Source of the DNA: a virus | Reading direction: 5' to 3' (one strand) | DNA length: 38,202 nt | Virus record (IMG/VR): IMGVR_UViG_3300044641_007763 | Span: 1-38,202 of that record | Part shown: piece by piece, positions 23,901 to 30,879 of the stretch | Layout: every line of letters starts with the position of its first letter | Numbering within the stretch: the first letter of the stretch is position 1 | Translations under genes and position numbers: made by a program | Notes under the pieces: model-generated | Told to the model about the DNA's origin: nothing | Databases searched by the model: none | What the model saw: only the letters and a program-made list of their open reading frames with translations

Positions 23901-24479
23901 TTACATTTTTTCTTTGGTTTTACGCATTTCGTTGAGCATCCAGCCACCTAAATACATGCCTTGCTCACGGAAAAACTTGACTAATTCAAACGCTTCGTCA
24001 TAATCGCTCAAGTCAAACTCAATCATAATGGCTTTTTTGACGCCGTCTGACATAGCTTCCAGCTCTTTATCAACATTTTCGTCATCTAGCACAGAATAAT
24101 CAACATCTTCAACGACAAAGTTTGGAATATCCAAGCCCCAATCGTTTAAATCGCTCACTTCCCATTGGTTCGCCAATATATCCCAATCCCATTCACCGAA
24201 TGCTAGATTGTCCTTGATAATAAATTCGTTTTGCTTTTCTTCAGGCCAGTCAACAATATTTACAGTCAAATCTGTGATGCCCGCATCTTTTGCGGCTAGC
24301 AATCTCATATTCCCACCCAATACAACCAAGTCAGAATTGCAAACTATCTTGCGCACTTCCAACATTTCTGGAAAGGTACGCAAAGAATTGACTAGCTTTT
24401 GGTATTTATCATCCTTTATGTATCTAGGATTGCGCTCGTTTTGTTTTAGTTGGGTGATTTGAACCTTTTTTTCCTTCAT
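23901..24479 (-). CDS. ParB/sulfiredoxin-like nuclease-domain protein
   Basis: The product has 192 residues from the ATG at 24479, which has AGGAG seven bases upstream and overlaps the previous stop (ATGA). The ParB N-terminal-like domain occupies residues 5-100: QLKQNERNPRY, then VLGGNMRLLAAKDAG (53-67) with the GGNMR nucleotide-binding loop, and IIKDNLAFGEWDWD (87-100). It has no ParB helix-turn-helix; the remainder is acidic. Such proteins are common next to DNA-modification genes in phages, where they may use the ParB CTPase/nuclease fold to find or nick DNA. The biochemical role is not shown. Confidence 0.85.
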   Translation of the reverse strand: MKEKKVQITQLKQNERNPRYIKDDKYQKLVNSLRTFPEMLEVRKIVCNSDLVVLGGNMRLLAAKDAGITDLTVNIVDWPEEKQNEFIIKDNLAFGEWDWDILANQWEVSDLNDWGLDIPNFVVEDVDYSVLDDENVDKELEAMSDGVKKAIMIEFDLSDYDEAFELVKFFREQGMYLGGWMLNEMRKTKEKM

Positions 24480-24955
24480 TTTGATGCTCCTAACAGGCCT
24501 ATGCCTAGACCAATAGCAAACGCCGATATTACCCAACCCAAATCAGTTGTGGTTTTAACAGTCTCTACTGGCACTTTTACCGTAGTTGTTATGATACTAT
24601 CAGGCCTTGGTCTGAATAAAATTGAAAAATAAGAGTTTGTGGCGGGGTTATTTGTAAAAGCCACATGTATTGTGTCGTTTGTTGTCGTAATTATTGAATC
24701 TGAGTGAGCTATAAACGGCGTATCGCAAGGAATCTGCGTTTTGACAAGCATAGTGTCACGGTAAGGCACTAAAATTGTACGTATCTTTACTTCAGGCTTA
24801 ACAAATACAGGTCTTGCAACGGTTTTTACAATATTTACCGTGTCTTTATCATAAATACGTAGCTTTTCCTGTTTAGTACAGCCTTTGCCGAACAAAAACC
24901 CAGCTATTAATGCAAGAAAAATGCAACCTAGTACATAATTTGTCATTTTAATCAT
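24476..24955 (-). CDS. Bitopic membrane protein, spanin-like
   Basis: The product has 159 residues. An N-terminal hydrophobic segment (7-23) ends in GKGC (Cys26), which resembles but does not fit well a lipobox. The middle is beta and Thr/Val rich (SIITTTNDTIHVAF), probably periplasmic. A second hydrophobic segment closes the protein (140-156, WVISAFAIGLGIGLLG). An N-terminal lipid or membrane anchor plus a C-terminal membrane segment is the plan of unimolecular spanins, which fuse inner and outer membranes at lysis. The call rests on topology alone. It is coupled to both neighbours by overlaps. Confidence 0.55.
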   Translation of the reverse strand: MIKMTNYVLGCIFLALIAGFLFGKGCTKQEKLRIYDKDTVNIVKTVARPVFVKPEVKIRTILVPYRDTMLVKTQIPCDTPFIAHSDSIITTTNDTIHVAFTNNPATNSYFSILFRPRPDSIITTTVKVPVETVKTTTDLGWVISAFAIGLGIGLLGASK

Positions 24956-25821
24956 ATTGTTACAACCTTTCCATCATTTATACGCATATTTCTCATGGTA
25001 CCATCATCTTCTATTATGGCAAAACCGTGATTAGACTGGCTGTACGGGGCGTATCTGCGTTGGAGCTTAGATAAAGTGCCGATAACATCAGCCCTGATAT
25101 AATCATTAGTTCCTACAACTTTTTCAACGGCGGTGTGAGTTCTATGCAGATGCCCCATGCAGATATTCGTATTTGCCTTGGTAAGCAATGAATTTGCGGG
25201 GTTTTTACCGCCGTTGACTTTTACCTCATGACCGTGGGCAATTAATGTACCGTGACAATCTATGAGTGTATTTGATGGCACTAATTCTACATTTTTAGCT
25301 TTTAAGCCAAGTAAGTCATTCCAATTTAGGATATTTTCAAAGGCCGCCGCATTATTCAGTATGTAGTCTTCAAGCCTGTTTTCATGGTTGCCGATTTTAA
25401 AAAAGATACTAGCTTTTGGGAACGTCACTTTGAGATTATCAAGAAAATTGCGTGCTAATTTCAATTCCATTGTGAATTCTATGTCGTCTGCTCTTTTTTG
25501 CCACCTAGACAATTTATGAGCGTCAATAGTATCACCGTTCAGTACTATATTTCGCACATTTTCTTTGATTAAATAGCGAATTGCTACTTGTAAAGCTGAT
25601 ATATCGTGATAACCTAAGTGAATGTCGCATAATATTGCTGTTTTTCCAACAATTTCGCGCAATGGCTCATCTTCGTCATTACCATCTGGCATTTCCACAA
25701 GCCATTGTGGAATTTCATCGAAATCTGTGGCTCCTACACGATGGTTTAAAACTATCTCAATTTCATCTTGAGAGAGTCGGTATCTGTTATCAGCAAGCCT
25801 ATGCGTGTTTTTCTTGCGCAT
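24952..25821 (-). CDS. Calcineurin-like metallophosphoesterase
   Basis: The product has 289 residues. The metal-binding motifs appear in order: DIHLGYHD (66-73), NGDTID (95-100), GNHENR (144-149), AHGHE (195-199) and GHLHRTH (223-229). The family cleaves phosphomonoesters or phosphodiesters, including nucleic acids. The first 55 residues are a polar extension. It lies upstream of the modification genes in the same coupled string. It may process a phosphorylated base intermediate or DNA ends, but this is inference. Its ATG lacks a clear Shine-Dalgarno. Confidence 0.88.
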   Translation of the reverse strand: MRKKNTHRLADNRYRLSQDEIEIVLNHRVGATDFDEIPQWLVEMPDGNDEDEPLREIVGKTAILCDIHLGYHDISALQVAIRYLIKENVRNIVLNGDTIDAHKLSRWQKRADDIEFTMELKLARNFLDNLKVTFPKASIFFKIGNHENRLEDYILNNAAAFENILNWNDLLGLKAKNVELVPSNTLIDCHGTLIAHGHEVKVNGGKNPANSLLTKANTNICMGHLHRTHTAVEKVVGTNDYIRADVIGTLSKLQRRYAPYSQSNHGFAIIEDDGTMRNMRINDGKVVTI

Positions 25822-25827
25822 ATTGTG

Positions 25828-26004
25828 TTATTCTTGTTGTTCTGATTGTAATTTTTCAAGTTGCTTGTTATTCCAAGCAATCTTATGCTCATTATTGGCT
25901 ACAACCACAATAAAACCAGTAGGCAGGCCAAGTTCGGTTTGGCCATCCCAAATTATTATGTTGATTACTTCAAGATTATCTGAATTTATTATTGCATATT
26001 CCAT
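25828..26004 (-). CDS. 58-residue tail-fibre-associated protein, XkdW-like start
   Basis: A short frame from ATG at 26004 fills the gap between the glycine-rich tail protein and the phosphoesterase. It starts MEYAIINSDNLEVINIIIWD followed by GQTELGLPTG, the beta-hairpin pattern (YAIV..G.V.NVI.WDG) seen in small proteins beside phage tail fibres, including the XkdW group. The C-terminus is a charged helix ending KLQSEQQE. It probably assists fibre assembly or is a small structural part. Confidence 0.75.
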   Translation of the reverse strand: MEYAIINSDNLEVINIIIWDGQTELGLPTGFIVVVANNEHKIAWNNKQLEKLQSEQQE

Positions 26005-26007
26005 AGT

Positions 26008-27066
26008 TTATCCAATTTCTATGACAACCACACAGCCGCCTGCTCCAGCTCCGCCTGCTCCGCTGTTAAATCCAGCATCAGAAGCCGAGCCGCCTCCACC
26101 ACCGCCGCCATAATTTGCACCAACTCCACCACTAGCTCCAGCGCGGGCTGTTACGTAACCGCCGCCCGTTGCACCAGCTCCAACAAGAGCGTATCTAAAT
26201 ATGTGCGAAAGTCCAGTCGTACCATTGCCAGTTGTGCCCGCCACTGACGGCTCTGTAGAATTATAGATATTTGGTGCACGAGCCGCACCCCCGTTGGCAG
26301 ACGTTGTGCTACTTGCACCAGCGCCCGCGCCCCCGCCACCGCCTACGGTATATTGATTGGAAAAACCAACGCTGCCCGCCGTATTATTGCCACTGCCTCC
26401 ACTTCCACCAGGACTGCAGTACTGAGCGCCGTATTGGATGCTACCGTAGGAGCCAAAGCCAGTAGCTCCACCACCGTTGCCACCAGATATTGACGAAACG
26501 GCATTGCCGCCAGTACCGCCCGTACCACCGCCTGCTTGAATCAATATAGTTGACCGATTTGGGTTGGTAGAGGCTTGGAAAAATGAATCCCCTCCCGATA
26601 GTCCATTTATTCCATTGAAACCGTCGGCAGTTTGCGCACCGCCTCCATTGCCCCCAGCACCTATAATAACTGAGTATGAATTTGCCATGTTAGCGCGCAA
26701 TATATTGTCCATTTGCACCATAGCTCCACTACCACCCCCGCCGCCACCTGTACGGTTCACGGCGGTTGTACCGCGCCGCCCAGAACCCCCGCCGCCGCCA
26801 GCACCGATGACGGCAATGTGTACTAATTTAGTCCATGACTCAGGTGTCCAAGTACCGCTTGAAGTAAACACAGTAGTTTTGATTTGAGCGCCGCCTGCCG
26901 TTGTCCAAGACAAGTTCCCTGAGCCGTCGGTTGTAAGGGCTTGTCCATTTGTACCGCCGCTTACTGATAGCTTTGCGGTTGTAGTGGATATAGTGTTGCT
27001 CGAATCAATAGTTTTGCCCGTTATTGTGTCGGGAATCTGCGTATTGTTAAGTTTTGTACTTGACAT
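26008..27066 (-). CDS. Glycine-rich tail fibre / adhesin
   Basis: The product has 352 residues. The first 60 form a fibre-attachment region (NTQIPDTITGKTI, then NGQALTTDGSGNLSWTTAGG, a repeat common in phage fibres). Residues 70-350 are a glycine-rich domain with many GGGGG or GGNGG blocks (AVIGAGGGGGSGRR, GGGTGGTGGNAVS), as in polyglycine-sandwich host-recognition tips. It likely binds the host surface and may vary quickly. The next upstream gene is another fibre gene, 5 bases away. Confidence 0.85.
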   Translation of the reverse strand: MSSTKLNNTQIPDTITGKTIDSSNTISTTTAKLSVSGGTNGQALTTDGSGNLSWTTAGGAQIKTTVFTSSGTWTPESWTKLVHIAVIGAGGGGGSGRRGTTAVNRTGGGGGGSGAMVQMDNILRANMANSYSVIIGAGGNGGGAQTADGFNGINGLSGGDSFFQASTNPNRSTILIQAGGGTGGTGGNAVSSISGGNGGGATGFGSYGSIQYGAQYCSPGGSGGSGNNTAGSVGFSNQYTVGGGGGAGAGASSTTSANGGAARAPNIYNSTEPSVAGTTGNGTTGLSHIFRYALVGAGATGGGYVTARAGASGGVGANYGGGGGGGSASDAGFNSGAGGAGAGGCVVVIEIG

Positions 27067-27071
27067 ATTGA

Positions 27072-27896
27072 TTATTTCATGTAGTCGACAAACAAAACGT
27101 CGCCAGATATTGGCGCGGTTGTCATATTTATTCCAGTTCCACTTATCGTGTAGTCATTGCTCGCACCGCTCTTCAACCGCATGCCGTTTAAATAAACTTT
27201 TACAGTGCCTGTTGTTGGAGTATTTGCTAGAGTAAACAGTGTATTTGAGCCGTTTATTGAACCGCTTGGTGTTTCTTCTGTTACAAAATTAGTAGGGGTC
27301 AAGGAGCCGCCAATATCTTGCGAATATATTACAGCGGTTGAGCCAAGAGTACCACCACTGTTAGAGGTGCAAAAAAACCGTTTGTCCCCGTACGTTGTAC
27401 CCTCGTCCACATAGACCAAGCTTCCTGTCAATTCATCCCACGCGTTTGAGTCGGTAGCACGGGTCATTGCCGAAAAGGTACCGTTGAAAACGTATATCCC
27501 GTTTTGCGATTGGTTTGATTGCTGCCAAACTAGTATGCGGTCTCCTGATGTAACCGACACACCGTCGAAGCTACTTGAGCCCGGAGTTGTTGTATCTATC
27601 AAGCCCGTTGTGGCAACTTTAACATTTCGGTATTTGTAAGCACTAGGTAACGATGATATTTGTGTATCTACGTAGCCTTTTGTTGCAGCGTCGCCTGAGT
27701 CTGTTGGGGTTGCGAGTGTTGTAACTTTGTTATTTCCCGCGCTCAAGTTACCTGTTAGAGCAACCGTGCCGTCTTTTTTGACAAAATTGGAGCCGTCTGC
27801 TAATTTACTAGAATCTATTGCAGCGCCCGCAGCAATTTTGCTATTTGTTATAGCACCGTCACGTATCTGCCTGCCCGCTATGGTTGTCTCTGCCAT
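27072..27896 (-). CDS. Tail fibre protein
   Basis: The product has 274 residues. The N-terminus has the pattern of fibre shafts (QIRDGAITNSKIAAGAAIDS, then LSAGNNKVTTLATPTDSGDA, then ATKGYVDTQI). The middle (100-200) is a beta domain with GDRILVWQQSNQSQNGIYVF, a common fibre module. The last 65 residues (from about ETPSGSINGSN) are a separate domain also found at the C-terminus of the next upstream gene. AAGGA lies before the ATG. Confidence 0.85.
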   Translation of the reverse strand: MAETTIAGRQIRDGAITNSKIAAGAAIDSSKLADGSNFVKKDGTVALTGNLSAGNNKVTTLATPTDSGDAATKGYVDTQISSLPSAYKYRNVKVATTGLIDTTTPGSSSFDGVSVTSGDRILVWQQSNQSQNGIYVFNGTFSAMTRATDSNAWDELTGSLVYVDEGTTYGDKRFFCTSNSGGTLGSTAVIYSQDIGGSLTPTNFVTEETPSGSINGSNTLFTLANTPTTGTVKVYLNGMRLKSGASNDYTISGTGINMTTAPISGDVLFVDYMK

Positions 27897-27901
27897 TTTT
27901 T

Positions 27902-28267
27902 TTATCCTTGCTTGTAATTTACACGAATTATGTCGCCAATTACTGGCGATATGTTGATATTAATGGTATTTGAGCCTGTTGTGTAATAGTCCACCCCGTA
28001 AGTTTGGATAGTACCGTTGACAATTAGTTCAACACTTTCAGGCTGAAAATTGTTTAAAGTTGTGAATATTGCGTTAGAATTGTTGATAATTCCAACGGGC
28101 GTTTCTCCGACATGAAATATATCTTGAGTTGTTACAGACAAGCTAGAATTGACCGAAACCGTGATATTTTCAGCAGATACTACAATGTTTTGGTCATTGT
28201 CGGTAAGCTCGATAAAAATTTTATCAGGGTTGACTACTATGTCAATATTGTCAATAATTTGGCTCAT
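27902..28267 (-). CDS. Small tail protein sharing a C-terminal domain with the adjacent fibre
   Basis: The product has 121 residues. The N-terminal 50 are beta-rich and acidic (IDIVVNPDKIFIELTDNDQN). The C-terminal 65 (ETPVGIINNSNAIFTT to GDIIRVNYKQG) align by eye with the end of the fibre gene downstream (ETPSGSINGSNTLFTL to GDVLFVDYMK): start, LNG/VNG turn and GD ending agree. It overlaps the upstream gene by 4 bases. It could be a baseplate adaptor to which the fibre docks. Confidence 0.7.
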   Translation of the reverse strand: MSQIIDNIDIVVNPDKIFIELTDNDQNIVVSAENITVSVNSSLSVTTQDIFHVGETPVGIINNSNAIFTTLNNFQPESVELIVNGTIQTYGVDYYTTGSNTININISPVIGDIIRVNYKQG

Positions 28268-28605
28268 GCTGTGATCGTATCAAAAATTTGTACGTTGCCT
28301 GATAGGTATTTTTTAACTTCATTGCTAGGCCACACAATTTTAACATCGTATGATGCGTTTTTTTGCGGCGTAAGTTGGCCGCTAACAGAGGCGGCTAAGC
28401 TCAATACAAACTTTCCATCGGCAGGCGTAATTGAGGGCGTACATACAAAACTAAACAGCAAAGCGTTGGAAGAATTGTCTCTACATTGTGAGGTTATCAC
28501 GGCTCCTGTTAAGTTTATTGGCAGCCCGCTTGAGTCTTTCAAACTTACTGACATCGCAAATGACTCGCCTTTGTACAGTGAAATGTTGTATTTATCACGT
28601 TTCAT
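28264..28605 (-). CDS. Ig-like baseplate protein, BppU N-terminal-like
   Basis: The product has 113 residues. ISLYKGESFAMSVSLKDSSG, LPINLTGAVITSQCRD, then DGKFVLSLAA and YDVKIVWPSNEVKKYL form the beta-sandwich pattern of the BppU/DUF2479-type N-terminal domain that attaches receptor-binding proteins to the baseplate. It precedes the fibre genes and is coupled at both ends by overlaps. The family call is by pattern. Confidence 0.7.
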   Translation of the reverse strand: MKRDKYNISLYKGESFAMSVSLKDSSGLPINLTGAVITSQCRDNSSNALLFSFVCTPSITPADGKFVLSLAASVSGQLTPQKNASYDVKIVWPSNEVKKYLSGNVQIFDTITA

Positions 28606-29141
28606 TAGTTTTCTATCAAGATGTATGGAATATCTGTTCTTTTATTGAATATACGCTTTACTAAATCAATAAATTCATCCCATTGGTCAGGGGGTATTGT
28701 TTGGCAACCCTCACTGGATGTGGTATTTACACCGCCTCGATGGATATTAATGCCAAAAAAGCCCTTTTCTTCCACATTAGTCACGTCGCGTTTGACCAAA
28801 ACCTGCTCCTGCTGTACTAGTGCTTCATACTGCTTAGATTTTTCCTTGTTTACGCCATGAATGCCGATTTTATATTTGTATTCCCCTGCCTTTAAATTGG
28901 CAAGGCCTTTGTTTATTTTGTTATTCATGCCGTATCTTGAGGGGTCAGTGTTTGCGTTGAAGCTAAACATTAAATTGTTTTCGACAATAAATATGGCGTC
29001 ATCATACACGCCTCTGTCATTAGCGCCCTTTTTACCCACCTCATCTTTGTAGTATCCACGTACACCGATTATACACGGGAATGTGGGTTTTTTATCTAGT
29101 TTGCGTAAAAGCATGGCTCTTTCAATTCTAGGTCGTTTCAT
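28605..29141 (-). CDS. Putative peptidoglycan-active enzyme with H...SxGC (L,D-transpeptidase-like) motif
   Basis: The product has 178 residues from the ATG at 29141 (GGAG nine bases upstream); the frame also opens at a TTG. GFFGINIHRGGVNTTSSEGC (127-146) followed by QTIPPDQW places His134, Ser and Cys146 as in YkuD-like L,D-transpeptidases or carboxypeptidases. Earlier motifs VRGYYKD, NDRGVYDDAIF and FNANTDPSRYG belong to a phage family often found with lysis genes. It follows two membrane proteins that could be holins, so I read this as a lysis module at the head of the late operon. A structural lysin is the alternative. Confidence 0.7.
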   Translation of the reverse strand: MKRPRIERAMLLRKLDKKPTFPCIIGVRGYYKDEVGKKGANDRGVYDDAIFIVENNLMFSFNANTDPSRYGMNNKINKGLANLKAGEYKYKIGIHGVNKEKSKQYEALVQQEQVLVKRDVTNVEEKGFFGINIHRGGVNTTSSEGCQTIPPDQWDEFIDLVKRIFNKRTDIPYILIEN

Positions 29142-29367
29142 TGTTGTATTCTCCAAACATCTGAGACATAAAAGTGCCCAAGACTGTCATTATTAAACAC
29201 ATTAACGCAATCCTTTCATACTCCATGATGTAGCAGATGCCAGCCCCTGCGGTACCCGATGCGGCTAATGCCATACCGAGCCTTTTCATTGCCTTAGGTG
29301 TTGTTAGTTTCAACGATTTGAAGCCAAAAACTACTTTTTTCTTGGGTTTATTGACAGTTTGCGACAT
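29128..29367 (-). CDS. Two-segment membrane protein, holin candidate
   Basis: The product has 79 residues. A basic N-terminus (MSQTVNKPKKKVVFGFKSLK) precedes two hydrophobic segments (about 30-48 and 52-70) joined by a tight EYER turn, then a polar NNETT tail. Size, topology and position directly before the predicted cell-wall enzyme fit a class II holin. Sequence identity to a named holin family is not recognised. It overlaps the next gene by 14 bases and follows the previous by 2. Confidence 0.6.
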   Translation of the reverse strand: MSQTVNKPKKKVVFGFKSLKLTTPKAMKRLGMALAASGTAGAGICYIMEYERIALMCLIMTVLGTFMSQMFGEYNNETT

Positions 29368-29369
29368 TT

Positions 29370-29669
29370 TTATTGCTGAGATTTGATATTTGCAATAGCA
29401 ATGAATAGTTGGTCAAGCCGTTTGTTGAGCGTAGCACCAAGCTCTTGAATAGCTTTGGTGTTCTCTGCCTGTATTTCCTCAATTTCCCGCACTCGAGACT
29501 CAATATGACTGACTTGAAAGGCCTTTGCCGTGGCGTCTCTTATGATTTCGCCAACCTCGCGTGCATTTTGTAAGTCTCTTTTTTGGAAATAACGAAACAT
29601 TGCCCAAAACAATGTTGTAGCTGACACAGCTATTGCGAAGATATTTTTTAAAAGTTCAAAATTTTCCAT
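29370..29669 (-). CDS. Membrane-anchored coiled-coil protein, lysis-module candidate
   Basis: The product has 99 residues from the ATG at 29669. An earlier ATG at 29801 would add 44 residues encoded across a perfect inverted repeat and overlapping the proposed promoter, so I prefer the shorter form. One membrane segment (8-28) is followed by a coiled coil to the end (VREIEEIQAENTKAIQEL). This may be a holin partner. There is no Shine-Dalgarno at either ATG. Confidence 0.6.
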   Translation of the reverse strand: MENFELLKNIFAIAVSATTLFWAMFRYFQKRDLQNAREVGEIIRDATAKAFQVSHIESRVREIEEIQAENTKAIQELGATLNKRLDQLFIAIANIKSQQ

Positions 29670-29684
29670 AGTATCTATAAATAA

Positions 29685-29765
29685 AATCAGGGCTGTAAAC
29701 AAAAAACAATCAAAAACCCTGTATATCCTGTACTTTTTTATCGTTTTTCGTCCGCAGCCCTGATT
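29685..29765 (-). promoter_or_regulatory. Leader with perfect 11-bp inverted repeat
   Basis: AATCAGGGCTG (29685-29695) and CAGCCCTGATT (29755-29765) are exact inverse complements separated by 59 bases. On the late transcript the stem would lie just upstream of the first late gene, ending 15 bases before its ATG. The downstream arm runs into TTTTATTT, so it could end or hold back transcription, or be a regulated leader. Confidence 0.5.
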
Positions 29766-29794
29766 AGAGCATGAGGAATGAGGGAATGGAAAAC

Positions 29795-29825
29795 CACTCA
29801 TACATAATTTACAGCATTTTACAAG
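29795..29825 (-). promoter_or_regulatory. Weak candidate late promoter
   Basis: CTTG (29822-29825) is followed after 19 bases by TATGAGTG (29795-29802). This is the Bacteroidota-type spacing with three mismatches to TTTG and TAnnTTTG. It stands between the last early terminator and the first late gene, the place where late transcription must begin. Confidence 0.3.
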
Positions 29826-29838
29826 ATATTTTTTTTAT

Positions 29839-29847
29839 TGTGGATAA
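29839..29847 (-). promoter_or_regulatory. Consensus DnaA box (TTATCCACA)
   Basis: The minus strand reads TTATCCACA, the exact E. coli DnaA consensus, in the gap between early and late units. It is the only exact copy I found. The phage encodes a DnaA domain-IV protein. A single box can occur by chance, so its use is unproven. Confidence 0.4.
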
Positions 29848-29874
29848 CTTTTTGATTTAGACAGGTAAGTATAC

Positions 29875-29901
29875 AAAAAAAGCAGCCGTTAAGCTGCTTT
29901 T
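29875..29901 (-). terminator. Terminator between early and late units
   Basis: An 8-bp stem AAAGCAGC/GCTGCTTT (arms 29879-29886 and 29893-29900) with a 6-base loop is followed on the minus strand by a run of seven T. It lies 129 bases after the last early gene and can shield the late leader. The other side has only TTTT, so activity on the plus strand would be weaker. Confidence 0.75.
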
Positions 29902-29943
29902 ATCACCACTTTTGAAGTCGGGGGAAACTTCTACGCCATAAAG

Positions 29944-29960
29944 TATTTGAATTTCAAATA
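29944..29960. promoter_or_regulatory. 17-bp palindrome, operator-like
   Basis: TATTTGAA and TTCAAATA flank one central T, a perfect palindrome in the gap after the last early gene. It has no T run, so it looks more like a dimeric protein-binding site than a terminator. The rest of 29904-30029 shows no gene. Confidence 0.35.
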
Positions 29961-30029
29961 AATTATGTGTCAAATTTAGCACTTCCCGTGCAATCTACCA
30001 AACGAAATATATTCTAGTTGTAAACTTTA

Positions 30030-30224
30030 TCAATATTTCTCAAACCGACACCAGATTTGCTCGCTAGGCAGCAAATTTACAATTACACAGATATACACAG
30101 CCTCTTTGTATTCGCATAGCTCGGATTGCCTTGGTATTTCACTAGGTAAGTTCCCGTGTGTAATACCCTCGCATGCTTCGATGGTATATTTGTCAATTCT
30201 AATATATCTATCAACATTCTGCAT
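30030..30224 (-). CDS. Small protein of unknown function
   Basis: The product has 64 residues: an N-terminal charged strand (MQNVDRYIRIDKYTIEACEG), a polar loop, then EAVYICVIVNLLPSEQIWCR, which is hydrophobic but too short and polar-flanked for a sure membrane segment. It is the last gene before the early terminator. The ribosome-binding site is weak. No family is recognised. Confidence 0.5.
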   Translation of the reverse strand: MQNVDRYIRIDKYTIEACEGITHGNLPSEIPRQSELCEYKEAVYICVIVNLLPSEQIWCRFEKY

Positions 30225-30251
30225 CCAATTATTTTACCGTTGATTGTTAAT

Positions 30252-30313
30252 TACACAAAATAAATAGTATGATTTGGAAACTGCTGTTTTTCAAATCATA
30301 AGATTTTTGTGTA
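30252..30313. promoter_or_regulatory. Nested inverted repeat (two 9-bp stems)
   Basis: TACACAAAA (30252-30260) pairs with TTTTGTGTA (30305-30313), and inside it TATGATTTG (30268-30276) pairs with CAAATCATA (30292-30300) around a 15-base loop. Both stems are perfect. The element fills the gap between two small early genes and could fold as a long hairpin in the transcript or bind a dimeric regulator. No known riboswitch is recognised. Confidence 0.5.
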
Positions 30314-30316
30314 TTT

Positions 30317-30628
30317 TCAGGGTGACTCTATGATTATTTCTTTCAACGGCTTGTAATCTGCCACGCCAGTTGTAAAGTAACTCAGGCATAAATACAGTAA
30401 AGCCACAATTACGGCCATTCCAAATACAATATAAACAGCATTTTGAGCTATAAACCCAAGCAATAAGCTGATAAAATCAGTTTTCCTTTTCATTATTGTC
30501 ACCTCGTTCCAATCTTGTATATCCTGTAAATATTGGCATAGTTCGTGGATGCTATCAGTCTCGAATGTGTAAGTAATGGAAAATAAACCAAAATACTTGC
30601 TAGATTTGTGCTTTAGTATGTATTTCAT
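30317..30628 (-). CDS. Single-pass membrane protein, unknown function
   Basis: The product has 103 residues from the ATG at 30628, chosen because AAGG stands 8 bases upstream; the frame extends up across a terminator. The N-terminal 50 residues are polar (MKYILKHKSSKYFGLFSITY, then HELCQYLQDIQDW), and a strong membrane segment spans 62-85 (AVYIVFGMAVIVALLYLCLS). It follows a terminator, so it is expressed at a lower level or separately. Confidence 0.65.
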   Translation of the reverse strand: MKYILKHKSSKYFGLFSITYTFETDSIHELCQYLQDIQDWNEVTIMKRKTDFISLLLGFIAQNAVYIVFGMAVIVALLYLCLSYFTTGVADYKPLKEIIIESP

Positions 30629-30649
30629 TGCTACTACCTTGATATAAAC

Positions 30650-30677
30650 AAAAAAAGCCGCATCCCTTGATTGCGGC
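30650..30677 (-). terminator. Rho-independent terminator
   Basis: GCCGCA/TGCGGC stem (30672-30677 and 30657-30662 arms) with a 9-base loop and then seven T on the minus strand. It sits between two small genes and ends or attenuates the replication unit. Confidence 0.8.
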
Positions 30678-30696
30678 ATCTTCGGAGAAAATGGAA

Positions 30697-30870
30697 TTAT
30701 TCGCCTTGTGTTTCTAGCACATTTTCTTCGCAATTTAATGCAAAGTACAGTGCTAGCTTTGTAACCTCAAGCGGTGTAAGTTCTTCACCATCGATAAAGT
30801 ACATGCAACCGCCCTCCAATTCTTTCACGGTTATTTTGCCGTTTTGTTCACGGCCGTGCAATACTAACAT
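30697..30870 (-). CDS. 57-residue acidic protein, unknown function
   Basis: A short frame from ATG at 30870, with AAGG upstream, begins 9 bases after the SSB-like gene. The product, MLVLHGREQNGKITVKELEG and on, has a beta hairpin followed by an acidic helix (DGEELTPLEVTKLALYFALN). It ends at a terminator. Coupling to the SSB-like gene suggests a replication or host-factor role, but nothing identifies it. Confidence 0.7.
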   Translation of the reverse strand: MLVLHGREQNGKITVKELEGGCMYFIDGEELTPLEVTKLALYFALNCEENVLETQGE

Positions 30871-30879
30871 TGTTTTGCC

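Noticed and set aside
26564-26887. Pro-rich plus-strand frame
   Set aside because: It is the complement of glycine codons of the tail fibre gene.
29370-29801. Long form of the coiled-coil membrane protein, starting at 29801
   Set aside because: The extension is encoded over an inverted repeat and the proposed promoter, and has no ribosome-binding site.
30317-30733. Long form of the 103-residue membrane protein, starting at 30733
   Set aside because: The extra N-terminus would cross a terminator and the end of the previous gene; an ATG with AAGG lies at 30628.
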